Assembly: GCF_019400985.1 (NCBI RefSeq)
Contig: NZ_WTFF01000013.1
Location: 1 to 50,649, forward strand
Source of the DNA: Streptomyces bambusae
Lineage (GTDB): Bacteria > Actinomycetota > Actinomycetes > Streptomycetales > Streptomycetaceae
Direction of reading: 5' to 3'
DNA: 50,649 nucleotides
In this document: piece after piece, positions 33,004 to 42,026 of the stretch
Layout of the letters: the number at the start of each line of letters is the position of its first letter
Numbering within the stretch: position 1 is the first letter of the stretch
Translations under genes and position numbers: made by a program
Notes under the pieces: generated by a model
What the model was told of the DNA's origin: nothing
Seen by the model: only the letters and a program-made list of their open reading frames with translations
Database searches by the model: none

Positions 33004-33906
33004 TCATGTCCGGTAGCGGAATCCGTAGCCGAGAGAAGGAGGAGCGGCAGCCTCCTGATCCACGACCGAGTAGTCGGGAAGAGGCGTGCCCGGGCCGCCT
33101 GCCGTGGCAGGGGGCCGGAGCGGGGAGGGTGTCCGGCCGCGGTGTCGTGGGACGGGGTGGCGGGGCGGTCTGGTGAGGGTGATCTGGCGGACGAGTTGCT
33201 GGAAGCAGGCCAGCGCCGCGATGGGCGGAAGGGTGGCCGCGGCCTGGGCGGCGAACGTCCTGGGCGCCTGGGCCACACACAGGAGCGTGGCGAGGGTGGA
33301 GAACAGCAGGACGATGGACCAGGAGTGGATGGCACGGCGCTGATGCAGGGCGGCCCGGAGGATGGACAGGGAGGCGACCATCCAGGGTCCGTAGATCAGC
33401 AGGGGCCACCAGCTGACCACGTCGTGCGCGGTGCGCGGCCCGGCGCTGTGGCGCAGGGCGTCGCAGATGGCCAGGCCGCTGAAGGTGCTCACGACGGCGG
33501 CGATGACGGCGACCAGCACGGCGGTGAAGAAGCTGCCCGTCTGGAACAGCGTCACCACCGGCGTTCTCCGCGGGACCCGGCGGTGCCCGGCGGGGGTCGC
33601 CGTGTGCGGGCGTTCGTGGGGGCCGTGCGGAAGGCCGCCCGCAAAGCCGTGCGGGCTGACCGGCTCCACCGGTTCGTCGAACCCCAGCTGGTCGAACGGC
33701 TCTTCCTGTCGCGGTCCCGCGGTCTCCTGCTGAAGGAGGAAGGCCAGCTCCTCCGCCGGATCCCACTGGCCGTCCACCTCGCCCAGGCCTACGAGCGGCT
33801 GCCTGAAGGCCGCATGCTGCTCCAGGTCCGGCCCCAACCGGAACGCGAGGTTCTCTGACGCGGCGTGGGGGCCGCTCCTGTCGTGCCGGCCGTACTGCTC
33901 ATACAC
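33004..33906 (-). CDS. DUF2637-family membrane protein
   Basis: A 300-residue protein: a long polar N terminus (residues 1-115), then four hydrophobic segments (FFTAVLVAVIAAVVSTFSGL, WWPLLIYGPWMVASLSILRA, WSIVLLFSTLATLLCVAQAP, AAATLPPIAALACFQQLV), then a polar tail. This is the DUF2637 pattern, a family often seen in actinomycete integrative and conjugative elements. The GTG start overlaps the stop of the upstream gene by eight bases, so the pair is coupled. Confidence 0.75.
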   Translation of the reverse strand: MYEQYGRHDRSGPHAASENLAFRLGPDLEQHAAFRQPLVGLGEVDGQWDPAEELAFLLQQETAGPRQEEPFDQLGFDEPVEPVSPHGFAGGLPHGPHERPHTATPAGHRRVPRRTPVVTLFQTGSFFTAVLVAVIAAVVSTFSGLAICDALRHSAGPRTAHDVVSWWPLLIYGPWMVASLSILRAALHQRRAIHSWSIVLLFSTLATLLCVAQAPRTFAAQAAATLPPIAALACFQQLVRQITLTRPPRHPVPRHRGRTPSPLRPPATAGGPGTPLPDYSVVDQEAAAPPSLGYGFRYRT

Positions 33907-34210
33907 CGGAGATCCGCTCCAGGCGCTCGACGACGGAATTCCCGAACGGTGCCGCCTCGCGGGACCGCCGGTCGAACTCGTCCTCGATCGCGCTCATCGC
34001 CTCCAGGAAGTCCTCGAGGACCGCGGACGAGTAGTGCAGATCGACGTCCCGCCCCTCACGGTGCAGCCTCGCGTTCTCGTTCGAGGCCCAGCTGTCCGTG
34101 GGGGCCGGCGTGTAGGTCCACTTCCCCACCCTCGTCGCCCTGGCACGAACGCTGCGTCCGTCGTCCTCGGTGCTTCGCGGAAACATTGCGGAGTGCTGTG
34201 CTGTTGTCAT
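33899..34210 (-). CDS. Hypothetical protein coupled to DUF2637 gene
   Basis: A 103-residue charged soluble protein. The C-terminal helix (SAVLEDFLEAMSAIEDEFDR) resembles a coiled-coil. ATG at 34210 has GGTGG upstream. Longer frames continue to 34867 but contain no homology. Function unknown; its coupling implies a joint role with the membrane protein. Confidence 0.6.
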   Translation of the reverse strand: MTTAQHSAMFPRSTEDDGRSVRARATRVGKWTYTPAPTDSWASNENARLHREGRDVDLHYSSAVLEDFLEAMSAIEDEFDRRSREAAPFGNSVVERLERISGV

Positions 34211-34484
34211 AGTCCACCCAACGCGCCAGACGCTGGCGAGGGTGTGCTCCATGCAGGTGATGGTGCCGACGCAGGAGTGCGTCGGCCGCGCCACCCGGCT
34301 CTCGCAGGCGGCCGCGCGCCCCGTACCGGGAACGCTCTTGCGGTCGGCGGAACGCCGTGCACTGCTGCAATCGGCTGACAAGACGCAACCCCGCATATGC
34401 CAATGCGTTGTGCCGAGGTGTCGCCGGGGTGGCCCCGGCCGCGGGATGCCAACCCTCCCGCCCGTCACCGGAAAGGAAGCCGCT

Positions 34485-34745
34485 GTGCCAGACGTCCTCC
34501 CGTGGATCGTGCTGATCTGCGCTGTCCTGTGTGCGGGTTTGACCCTGTGGACGTCGTCAGGGGTCGGCCGTATGCACCACGTGGACAGCCGTGAACTGCA
34601 GCGCGCAGAACACTTCAAACACGTGCTGTCCCTCCATGTGGATGCCATGCAGCCCCGGCACGAAGGCATGGCGACGACGACCGCGGCAGAGGCAGCCGCC
34701 GTCCCGGCCTGTGCCCGGTGCGGCGCCTCGTCCGGTCGCCTCTGA
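34485..34745 (+). CDS. Small membrane-anchored protein with a Cys pair
   Basis: GTG at 34485 with AAGGAAG upstream opens an 86-residue ORF. A hydrophobic N-terminal helix (LPWIVLICAVLCAGLTLWTS) is followed by a polar stretch and a C-terminal CARCGASSGRL with two cysteines three residues apart, suitable for metal or redox use. The frame is open further upstream without homology. Function unknown. Confidence 0.5.
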   Translation: MPDVLPWIVLICAVLCAGLTLWTSSGVGRMHHVDSRELQRAEHFKHVLSLHVDAMQPRHEGMATTTAAEAAAVPACARCGASSGRL

Positions 34746-34836
34746 ACCGGGCGGACACAGCGCCCCGCCGACGGGACTCCACCGGCACGGCGCCGTCGAA
34801 GGTCAGGAGCCTGGGCGGGTGGGCGCGGCCTGCTGG

Positions 34837-34870
34837 TGTCCGTACCACCTACTGCTGTCCGTACCACCTA
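34837..34870. repeat. Direct repeat at the 3' end of the hydrolase gene
   Basis: TGTCCGTACCACCTA occurs at 34837-34851 and 34856-34870 (19-bp period). The second copy contains the stop codon of the dienelactone hydrolase gene. Confidence 0.7.
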
Positions 34871-35674
34871 TTCCTGGCGCGTCACGAGCCGCTCGGTCAG
34901 GAAGGCGATGATCTCGTTCCGGGCCTGCACGGTGGGGTGGCCGTCCTGGTCGACGAGGTGTGCCGTGACGACACTGTGGGCGCAGCCGACGACGTCGCGG
35001 AAGAAGGGCGGAGGATCCGTGTTCGCCGACTCGGCCTTGAGTACGCGGCCGTCGAACGCGTCCCCGAGCAGCGCCCGGTACGCCGCGAACCGTTGGCCGG
35101 TGCACCACCTGTCGTCGTCGAAACGGTAGGCGAGTACCTTCAGTCCGCCCCGCGCGACGCGCTCGGCCACGGCGGCAGCGTCCGCGGCGCTGATCTCCAG
35201 ACCGCCGGGGTCGTCGAGCGGAAGCGACGGATGGTTGACCACGGGTGCGATGACGGCGGGTTCGAGCGCCATGGTCAGGGCGAAGTTGCCGGTGAAGCAC
35301 AGACCGACCGCGCCGACGCCGGGCCCGCCGCTCTCGGCGTGCGCCAGGCGGGCGAGGCCGCGCAGCCAGGTGACGACGGGGCTGGTACCGCCACCCGCAA
35401 AGGCCCGGAACTCGGCGCTGACGCATGCGCGTCGTACGACGGTCTCCCGCGCCTCGGCGAGCGGATAGGCGCCGTCGACGCCGAAGAGAGAGGGCAGGTA
35501 CACGGAGAAGCCGGCATCACGCACCCACCGCGCGAACCGCACGACGTCCGGGCTGATACCCGGCATCTCGGGCATGAGGACGACTGCCGGTCCGGACCCG
35601 GCGACGTACACGGTCTTGTCGACGTCGTCGACGCTGACGACTCTGCGCGAGAAGTCGTCCAGGGGATCGTCCAT
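34868..35674 (-). CDS. Dienelactone hydrolase-family protein
   Basis: A 268-residue alpha/beta hydrolase. GPAVVLMPEMPGISPDVVRF opens the core. The nucleophile elbow is GLCFTGNFALTM, with Cys in place of Ser as in dienelactone hydrolases. A late DGHPTVQAR region carries the likely catalytic His. Substrate unknown. ATG at 35674 is chosen because GAGG lies about 13 bases upstream; ATG at 35695 and 35704 are alternatives. It is divergent from the GlxA-type regulator at 35822. Confidence 0.83.
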   Translation of the reverse strand: MDDPLDDFSRRVVSVDDVDKTVYVAGSGPAVVLMPEMPGISPDVVRFARWVRDAGFSVYLPSLFGVDGAYPLAEARETVVRRACVSAEFRAFAGGGTSPVVTWLRGLARLAHAESGGPGVGAVGLCFTGNFALTMALEPAVIAPVVNHPSLPLDDPGGLEISAADAAAVAERVARGGLKVLAYRFDDDRWCTGQRFAAYRALLGDAFDGRVLKAESANTDPPPFFRDVVGCAHSVVTAHLVDQDGHPTVQARNEIIAFLTERLVTRQE

Positions 35675-35821
35675 GGGGTCGTTGCGGCCTCGCATGATGG
35701 TCATGACCGAGATGATGGCGAGAGCCCCGTCCGGCTGGGAAGCGGCGGCATCGCCACGTGTCCCGGTAATATCGCCACCCGTTCGAAGGCACCGGAGGCA
35801 CCGAGGCACCGGAGGGGCCGC

Positions 35822-36841
35822 ATGAGTCCGTTGCGCGTCGGTGTGCTGGCCTACCCCGGCTGCTTCGCGTCGGAGGTGTTCGGGGTCCCCGACCTCCTGG
35901 CGATGGCGACGCACGTCGCCGTGGCGCAGGGGTCGGCCCGGCCGGCCTACGAGGCGTCGGTCGTCTCGCCCCGGCAGCGTGTGGTCGCGTCCGGCGGCTC
36001 GGTCCTCGACGTCTCGGCGGTCCGCCCGGTGGACGTCCTGATCGTGCCGGGCTTCGAGCTTTCGCCCACGGCCGACCTCGACGCAACACTCGCGGGGCTG
36101 GGACCGGAAGTTGCGGCGATCCGGTCGCAGGCGGCCTCGGGGACGGCTGTCGTGTCGATCTGCGTGGGCGCCTTCCTGTGCGCCGAAGCCGGGCTGCTCG
36201 GCGGGCGCGAAGCGACCACGTCCTGGTTGTTCGCGGATCGGCTCGCGCGCCGGTACCCGGACGTGCGCCTGCGCCCGGAGCGCTTGGTCGTGACCGACCG
36301 GGGCGTGACGACCACGGCGGCCTTCACCGCCATGTACGACTTCGCACTGCAGCTCATCCGTGAGCACGACGGACCCCGCGTCGCCCGGAGCACGGCACGT
36401 ATCGCGCTCGTCGACGATGCGCGTTCCACGCAGGCTCCCTATGTCGACTCGGCTCCCATACCCACGGTGGGCACGGAGTTCTCGCTCAGCGTCAAACGGT
36501 GGCTCGACCAGAACCTCGGCGTCCGCTACGACCTGCCCGCCCTCGCCCGGGAGTTCCAGGTGAGCACGCGGACCATGCTCCGTCGCTTCGGCGAGGAAGC
36601 CGGCCAGTCGCCCCTGGCGTACCTGCAGACGGTCCGGGTGCGCCGGGCACGGCACCTGCTGGAGACGACCGACAGGACCGTCGCGAGCATCGCCGCCGCC
36701 GTCGGGTACCGCGACCCCGGGACGTTCAGCGGTGTCTTCGCCAGACACACGGGCCGGCGGCCGAGCGAGTACCGCGCGCAGTTCCGTCGTCGCTGCGACC
36801 ACCACGGGGCGGTCGCCGGGCTCCGACAGACGGAGATGTGA
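35822..36841 (+). CDS. GlxA-type AraC regulator (DJ-1/PfpI + AraC)
   Basis: A 339-residue regulator. The N-terminal DJ-1/PfpI-like domain is LRVGVLAYPGCFASEVFGVP, with VVSICVGAFLCAEAGLLGGR carrying the nucleophile-elbow-like Cys. The C-terminal AraC DNA-binding domain is NLGVRYDLPALAREFQVSTR, RTMLRRFGEEAGQSPLAYLQ, and VASIAAAVGYRDPGTFSGVF. It is probably a sensor for a small ligand and likely controls the divergent hydrolase. ATG at 35822 has GGAGGGG upstream. Confidence 0.9.
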   Translation: MSPLRVGVLAYPGCFASEVFGVPDLLAMATHVAVAQGSARPAYEASVVSPRQRVVASGGSVLDVSAVRPVDVLIVPGFELSPTADLDATLAGLGPEVAAIRSQAASGTAVVSICVGAFLCAEAGLLGGREATTSWLFADRLARRYPDVRLRPERLVVTDRGVTTTAAFTAMYDFALQLIREHDGPRVARSTARIALVDDARSTQAPYVDSAPIPTVGTEFSLSVKRWLDQNLGVRYDLPALAREFQVSTRTMLRRFGEEAGQSPLAYLQTVRVRRARHLLETTDRTVASIAAAVGYRDPGTFSGVFARHTGRRPSEYRAQFRRRCDHHGAVAGLRQTEM

Positions 36842-36928
36842 GTCCGCTCCCCCGCCGTGCGGACCAGCGCTACGGTGGGGTGCTGCCCGGGCACGGGGCT
36901 CCGGGCGAGCAGGTGGGGGCGCCGGAGG

Positions 36929-39775
36929 ATGAGGGCACATCGTCATGGCTACGACGCGTTCGTCTCGTACAGTCACGCCTGGGACAAGGCCGTCGCCAAG
37001 GCGTTCCAGAGCCATGTCCAGGGCTTCGACCGGCCGTGGTACCGGCCGCGGAGCTTACGGCTGTTCCGTGACGAGACCAACCTCGGCGCCAGTCCGCACC
37101 TGTGGCAGGAGATCGAGCGGGGCCTGACGGCGTCCCGCTGGCTGGTGGTGCTGGCCTGCCCCGAGGCCGCCCGGTCGCCGTGGGTCCGGCAGGAGATCGA
37201 CTGGTGGCTCACCCACCGCTCCGCGGACACCCTCCTCATCGCCTGGACCGACGGCACGCTCGCCTGGGACGCGGACCGGTCGGAGTTCGACTGGTCGCGC
37301 ACCGACGCCCTGCCGCGCGAGGAGATCACCGGGGCCTTCGCCCACGAGCCCCGCTGGGTCGACCTGCGCTGGCTGCGCGCTCCGGAGCAGGCCAGCGCGG
37401 CGGACCCGCGGCTGCTGGAGTGCGTGGCGGAGTTCGTCGCCCCGCTGACCGGCCGGCCCAAGGACGAACTGATCGGCTCCCATGTCCGCCAGCACCGGCG
37501 GACCGTCCGCGTGGTGCGGGCCACCCTCGCCGTCCTGACCGTGCTGCTGCTGGCCGCCGTGGCCGGCGGGGTCACCGCCTACACCCAGCGCAACAGCGCC
37601 CGCGCCCAGACCCTGCTCGCCCAGTCCCGGCAGCTCGTGGCGCAGGCGGCCGCGGTGCGCGATGGGCGGCCGGACCTGGCCCGCCAGTTGCTCGTGCAGG
37701 CCTACCGGCTCGCGCCCACCGCCGAGGTGCTCGGCGCCCTGATCGACAGCGCCTCCATGCCACGCGTCCTGCACCTGCGCGGGCAGGGGCGTGCCGTCGC
37801 CTTCAGCAGTACGGGGAAGCTGGCGGTGGCCGACGACGGGGTGCGGCTGTTCGATCCGGAGACGCTCACCGTGCTGGGCACGCTCGACGTCCCGGAAGGC
37901 TCGGTGCAGGCACTCGCCTTCAGCCCGGACGGCACGCTGCTGGCGACCGGTGGCCACCACGGCGAGATCCGGCTGTTCGACATCAGGGACCTGGCGGACA
38001 GCGCGGGCGGAGCCCGGCTCCGGCCACTGGCGACCCTCGCGGTGGGGAGGAGGGACACCACCGTCTCCGACAGCACCGAGTCCCTGGTGTTCACCCCCGA
38101 CCACAGGTTGTTCGTCACGACGCTGTACGGCGGCGCCGTCCTGAACGTCCGGGACAGCGCCCACCCGGTCTCCCTCGGCACGCTCCCCGGGGGCGTGGTG
38201 GCGGTCAATCCCAAGGGCGAGCTGCTCGCCACTCACGAGAGCGGGGAGGTCCTGCGCCTGTGGACGGTCGCCGGGGACGGAACGGGGACGGGGGCCTACC
38301 CCCTGCGCCCGGCCGCCGCCCTCGCCTCGCTGCCCGACGGCGTCTCCGCCGGCGGCGCCTTCAGCGCCGACGGGCAGTCGCTGGCGTACGGGAGCGAGGC
38401 CGGCCGGGTCCGGTTCTGGGACGTGGCGGACCCCTCCCGCCCGGTCGTCCGGCCGGATCTGAACGGATCGGCCAGAGGCATCAGCGGGGGCGCCGTCTCC
38501 TTCGCCCCCGACGCCAGGACCGTGGCTGCCGGGGTGGCCGACGGCGGCATCTCCCTGTGGGACGTCTCCGACCCGGTGCGTCCCCGCTCCGGTGCCCGGT
38601 TGACCGGCCACAGCGCTGACATCGAGGCGCTCGCGTACAGCCCTGACGGGCGCACCTTGGCATCCGTCTCCGTCGACGGGGCGCTGCGGGAGAGCAACGG
38701 CAGCGGGCCGAGCGACAACACGGTCCGCCTCTGGCCGGTGGCCGGGCCGGAGCGGACCTCGGCGTTCACGACCCTGCCCGAGCGCCGTACCGTGGTGCCT
38801 GCGTTCAGCGCGGACAGCCGACTGCTGGCCGTCGGGTGGCCCACGAGCCTGTGGCGGATCGGCGGACAGGGCGTGCCGCAGCGCGCGGCCACGCTGGAGA
38901 CGTACAACGTCGGCGGTCAGGCAGTGGCCTTCGCCCCTGACGGGCCCACGCTGGCCTCCGGCGTGCCCGTGGTGCTGTGGGACGTGGGCGATCCGGGGCA
39001 CCCGCGCTCCCTGACCCCGGGTGTGACCCGCACGGACGGCGCCCAGAGCATCGTCTTCGCCACCCGGCGTCCGCTGCTGGCCGTGCAGACCTCGAGCAGT
39101 CCCGTGCAGCTGTGGGACATCGGCGACCGCAGCCGGCCGGTGCTGCGCGCCACGCTCGCCGGTACGGAGGTCCTGGCCGGCCAGGCGCTGGCGTTCGGTA
39201 CGGACGACACGCTGCTGGCCACCCTGACGAAGAGCGGACCGGCCCGGCTGTGGCGGATCGGCGACGATGCGTCCGCTCCCACCGCCGTGGGAGAGGTCGC
39301 GGCCGAGGGGCAGCGGGCGGCGACCGCGCTGGCGTTCGGCCCGCGCGGCCAGCTGCTCGTCGGCGGCGCCGACGGATCGGTCGCGGTGTGGGACGTCGCC
39401 CAGGCCGCGCGGCCGATCCGGCGGAGCGTCTCGACCCTGCACACCGGGCCGGTCGCCGGACTCGCGGTCCACCCCGGCGGCACCCTGGCCGCCAGCGCGG
39501 GCGAGGACGGGCGCATCCGGCTGTGGGACCTCTCCGTCCCGGGCCTGCTGGTGGAGCTCACTTCGCTGAGCGGCGGCGGGATGTACGCGTCGGCGACGGT
39601 GGCGTTCAGCCCGGACGGGCGGCAGCTGGCGGTCAGCCGGCCCGAGGGCGTGCAGCTGTGGAACGTCGACCGCACCTCGATCCTACGGCGGCTGTGCGCC
39701 CAGTCCCAGAAGATCACCCGCGAACAGTGGGCACAGTACCTGCCCGACCGGGACTACGACCCTCCCTGCGCGTGA
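36929..39775 (+). CDS. TIR-TM-WD40 repeat protein
   Basis: A 948-residue protein. Residues 8-100 form a TIR domain (YDAFVSYSHAWD, FRDETNLGASPHLWQEIERG, and SPWVRQEIDWW). Glu89 in WVRQE occupies the place of the catalytic Glu of NAD-cleaving TIR enzymes such as SARM1. One membrane helix follows at 196-217 (LAVLTVLLLAAVAGGVTAY). The rest, from about 260, is about ten WD40 blades (for example AFSPDGTLLATGGHHGEIRL). The TIR would be on one side of the membrane and the beta-propeller on the other. It could sense a ligand and deplete NAD, but that is inference. Codon 43 is TTA (37055-37057). ATG at 36929; a longer frame has no homology. Confidence 0.88.
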   Translation: MRAHRHGYDAFVSYSHAWDKAVAKAFQSHVQGFDRPWYRPRSLRLFRDETNLGASPHLWQEIERGLTASRWLVVLACPEAARSPWVRQEIDWWLTHRSADTLLIAWTDGTLAWDADRSEFDWSRTDALPREEITGAFAHEPRWVDLRWLRAPEQASAADPRLLECVAEFVAPLTGRPKDELIGSHVRQHRRTVRVVRATLAVLTVLLLAAVAGGVTAYTQRNSARAQTLLAQSRQLVAQAAAVRDGRPDLARQLLVQAYRLAPTAEVLGALIDSASMPRVLHLRGQGRAVAFSSTGKLAVADDGVRLFDPETLTVLGTLDVPEGSVQALAFSPDGTLLATGGHHGEIRLFDIRDLADSAGGARLRPLATLAVGRRDTTVSDSTESLVFTPDHRLFVTTLYGGAVLNVRDSAHPVSLGTLPGGVVAVNPKGELLATHESGEVLRLWTVAGDGTGTGAYPLRPAAALASLPDGVSAGGAFSADGQSLAYGSEAGRVRFWDVADPSRPVVRPDLNGSARGISGGAVSFAPDARTVAAGVADGGISLWDVSDPVRPRSGARLTGHSADIEALAYSPDGRTLASVSVDGALRESNGSGPSDNTVRLWPVAGPERTSAFTTLPERRTVVPAFSADSRLLAVGWPTSLWRIGGQGVPQRAATLETYNVGGQAVAFAPDGPTLASGVPVVLWDVGDPGHPRSLTPGVTRTDGAQSIVFATRRPLLAVQTSSSPVQLWDIGDRSRPVLRATLAGTEVLAGQALAFGTDDTLLATLTKSGPARLWRIGDDASAPTAVGEVAAEGQRAATALAFGPRGQLLVGGADGSVAVWDVAQAARPIRRSVSTLHTGPVAGLAVHPGGTLAASAGEDGRIRLWDLSVPGLLVELTSLSGGGMYASATVAFSPDGRQLAVSRPEGVQLWNVDRTSILRRLCAQSQKITREQWAQYLPDRDYDPPCA

Positions 39776-39803
39776 GCGGCGGGGAGACCGAAGGAGACCA
39801 AGC

Positions 39804-40514
39804 ATGGCCATCAGCCTGCGGCTCGCGTCGACCAGCCTCGTGGGGCTCCTGCTCCTGACGGCCGGCTGCGGATCCCCGGCGCCGGCCCCGCCGATCACCG
39901 CCGGCGGGTCGTCCGCGCCTGTGCCGTCCACCCCACCACCGTCCTCCGCAACGCCCGCCGCTCCCTCCACGGCCCCCTCGGGCTCCGCCTCCGCCGGGGT
40001 GGTGGTCGGGCCGGCCCCGGCGGACCTGCGCCAGGTGGACTGGGCGGCGACCCCGTTCCCGGGCGACTTCTGCGACGTACCGGGCCTGGTACGCCAGGGA
40101 TCGTCGGAGGAGGTCAGGGAGAACTCCCGCACGTGGGGCCGGGTCCATCTGAACCAGTACGGCCACATGGCGTACGGCGATGTCGACGGGGACGGCCGCG
40201 ACGAGGCGGCGATGCCGGTGAGCTGCGACAACGGCGGCGGCACGGCGTCCGGGCAACTCGTGTTCGGCTACGTGGTGTTCGGCCGCTCCCCGGCCGGCCT
40301 GGTGGCCCTCGGCTCCCTCACACCGCGCCAACAGCCGTCGGGCGTGGCCGCCACACGGATGGGAGGCGTGGTCCTGACCTCCCGGCGGGCCACCGTCACC
40401 GAGCACTGGTACCGCCCCGAGGACGCCACCTGCTGCCCCAGGGGCCGGGCCACCACGGTCTGGACCTTCGAAGGCGACCACGTCAGCCCGGGCTCCCCCA
40501 GCATCACCTCGTGA
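39804..40514 (+). CDS. Secreted lipoprotein, unknown function
   Basis: A 236-residue lipoprotein. The signal peptide ends in the lipobox LTAGC (Cys22). A Ser/Pro/Ala-rich linker follows, then a globular domain with the calcium-loop-like GDVDGDGRDEAAM. GGAG precedes the ATG. It starts 28 bp after the TIR-WD40 stop, so the two are probably cotranscribed and may act together at the cell surface. Function unknown. Confidence 0.75.
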   Translation: MAISLRLASTSLVGLLLLTAGCGSPAPAPPITAGGSSAPVPSTPPPSSATPAAPSTAPSGSASAGVVVGPAPADLRQVDWAATPFPGDFCDVPGLVRQGSSEEVRENSRTWGRVHLNQYGHMAYGDVDGDGRDEAAMPVSCDNGGGTASGQLVFGYVVFGRSPAGLVALGSLTPRQQPSGVAATRMGGVVLTSRRATVTEHWYRPEDATCCPRGRATTVWTFEGDHVSPGSPSITS

Positions 40515-40709
40515 CGGCCGCCGGCCCGCCCGCCCGCCGAGCCCGTCGCTGCCCTCGCGTGCCGGTCTCCGACCCTGGCGGAATCGGACGTCACCCGAGT
40601 CACAGCCTTGACAACCAGTCATGTTCCTGACACCAGTTGGCACTGCGCACTGCACCACTCCACTCCACTCCCACGAACGGCACCACACCTCGAAGGGGGC
40701 GATCAGCGC

Positions 40710-42026
40710 ATGACCGAGCCTGAGAGCGCGGGATACGACTACGACGTCGTCATCAGCGGAGCCAGCCTCGCCGGCAGCGCCGCGGCAACCCTGCTCGCTC
40801 GGCGCGGTGTCCGCGTCGCGCTGCTGGAACGCCGCTCGGACCCCGCGGCGTACAAGGTGCTGTGCACCCACTCCATCACGGCCAACGCCTACCCGGTGCT
40901 GGACGAACTCGGCCTCGTCCCCGCCCTCGAGAAGGCGGGAGCAGTCCGCAACACGTCCCGCTGGTACACCCGCTGGGGATGGATCGAGCCGAGGGCCGCA
41001 CCGGAGGGCCCCGAGCTGCCGTACGGGTACAACGTCCGGCGCAGCACCCTCGACCCGCTGATCAGGTCCCGGGCGGCACAGACCCCTGGCGTCGATCTGC
41101 TCCTCGGGCATCAGGTGACCGGGCTGGTCCGGGAAGCCGGGCGAATCGTGGGAGTGCGGGCGTCCACGCCAGGGGGTGAGCGCGAGATCCGGGCCCGCCT
41201 GGTGGTCGGCGCCGACGGCAAGGACTCGGCCGTGGCGAAGTTCGCGGGGGTGCCTGAGCGGCGGTACGAGAACGCGCGGTTCGGGTACCTCGCGCACTTC
41301 CGCAACCTCCCGCTGCACGGCGGGATCAGCCAGACCTGGTTCCTCGAGCCCGATCTGGCGTACGCGTTCGCGAACGACGACGGGGTGACCGTCTTGGCGG
41401 TACTTCCGGACAAGCAGCGGTTGCCGGCCTTCCGGAAAGACCTGGAGGGCAGCTTCCTCGCATTCGTCCGCGCCCTGCCCGAGGCACCGCCCGTCGACTC
41501 CGCCGAACGCATCACGAAGTTCATCGGCACGGTCGACTACCCGCTCCTCAGCCGCGAGCCGACCGCACGGGGTGTCGCGTTGATCGGCGACGCCGCCCTG
41601 ACCGGTGATCCCCTGTGGGGAGTGGGGTGCGGGTGGGCCCTGGAGTCCGCGCGATGGCTGGCCGAGGCGGTCGCCTCGGCCGCGGCCGGCCGGGGCGACC
41701 TCGACAGGTCGCTCTCGGTGTACGCGCGCAGACACCGGCGCCGGCTGCGCGGACACCAGCACCTGGCCGCCGACTTCGCCAGGGTCCGTCCGTTCAACCC
41801 CGTGGAACGGCTGATGTTCTCGGCGGCAGCGCGCGACGCATGGGTGGCGCGGCACATGCACCGGTTCGCATCCCGCCTGATCGGCCCGCTGCGCTTCCTG
41901 AACCCCGTGGCAGTGGCGAAGGCTTCGGCCGTCAACATCAAACACCGCGGGGCGGCTGCGCCGACCGGGTTCCCACACCGGCAAAGCCATGAGACGGCTG
42001 CCCGCTCTCAGGGTCGGTCCTCGTAA
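40710..42026 (+). CDS. FAD-dependent oxidoreductase (geranylgeranyl reductase/halogenase-like)
   Basis: A 438-residue flavoprotein. The N-terminal Rossmann motif is VVISGASLAGSAAATLLARR, a second FAD motif is VGADGKDSAVAKFAG, and the C-terminal GDAALTGDPLWGVGCGWALE is the usual GD motif of this group. Reaction unknown. ATG at 40710 has AAGGGGG upstream. Its 3' end overlaps the convergent WYL regulator gene by 19 bp. Confidence 0.85.
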   Translation: MTEPESAGYDYDVVISGASLAGSAAATLLARRGVRVALLERRSDPAAYKVLCTHSITANAYPVLDELGLVPALEKAGAVRNTSRWYTRWGWIEPRAAPEGPELPYGYNVRRSTLDPLIRSRAAQTPGVDLLLGHQVTGLVREAGRIVGVRASTPGGEREIRARLVVGADGKDSAVAKFAGVPERRYENARFGYLAHFRNLPLHGGISQTWFLEPDLAYAFANDDGVTVLAVLPDKQRLPAFRKDLEGSFLAFVRALPEAPPVDSAERITKFIGTVDYPLLSREPTARGVALIGDAALTGDPLWGVGCGWALESARWLAEAVASAAAGRGDLDRSLSVYARRHRRRLRGHQHLAADFARVRPFNPVERLMFSAAARDAWVARHMHRFASRLIGPLRFLNPVAVAKASAVNIKHRGAAAPTGFPHRQSHETAARSQGRSS

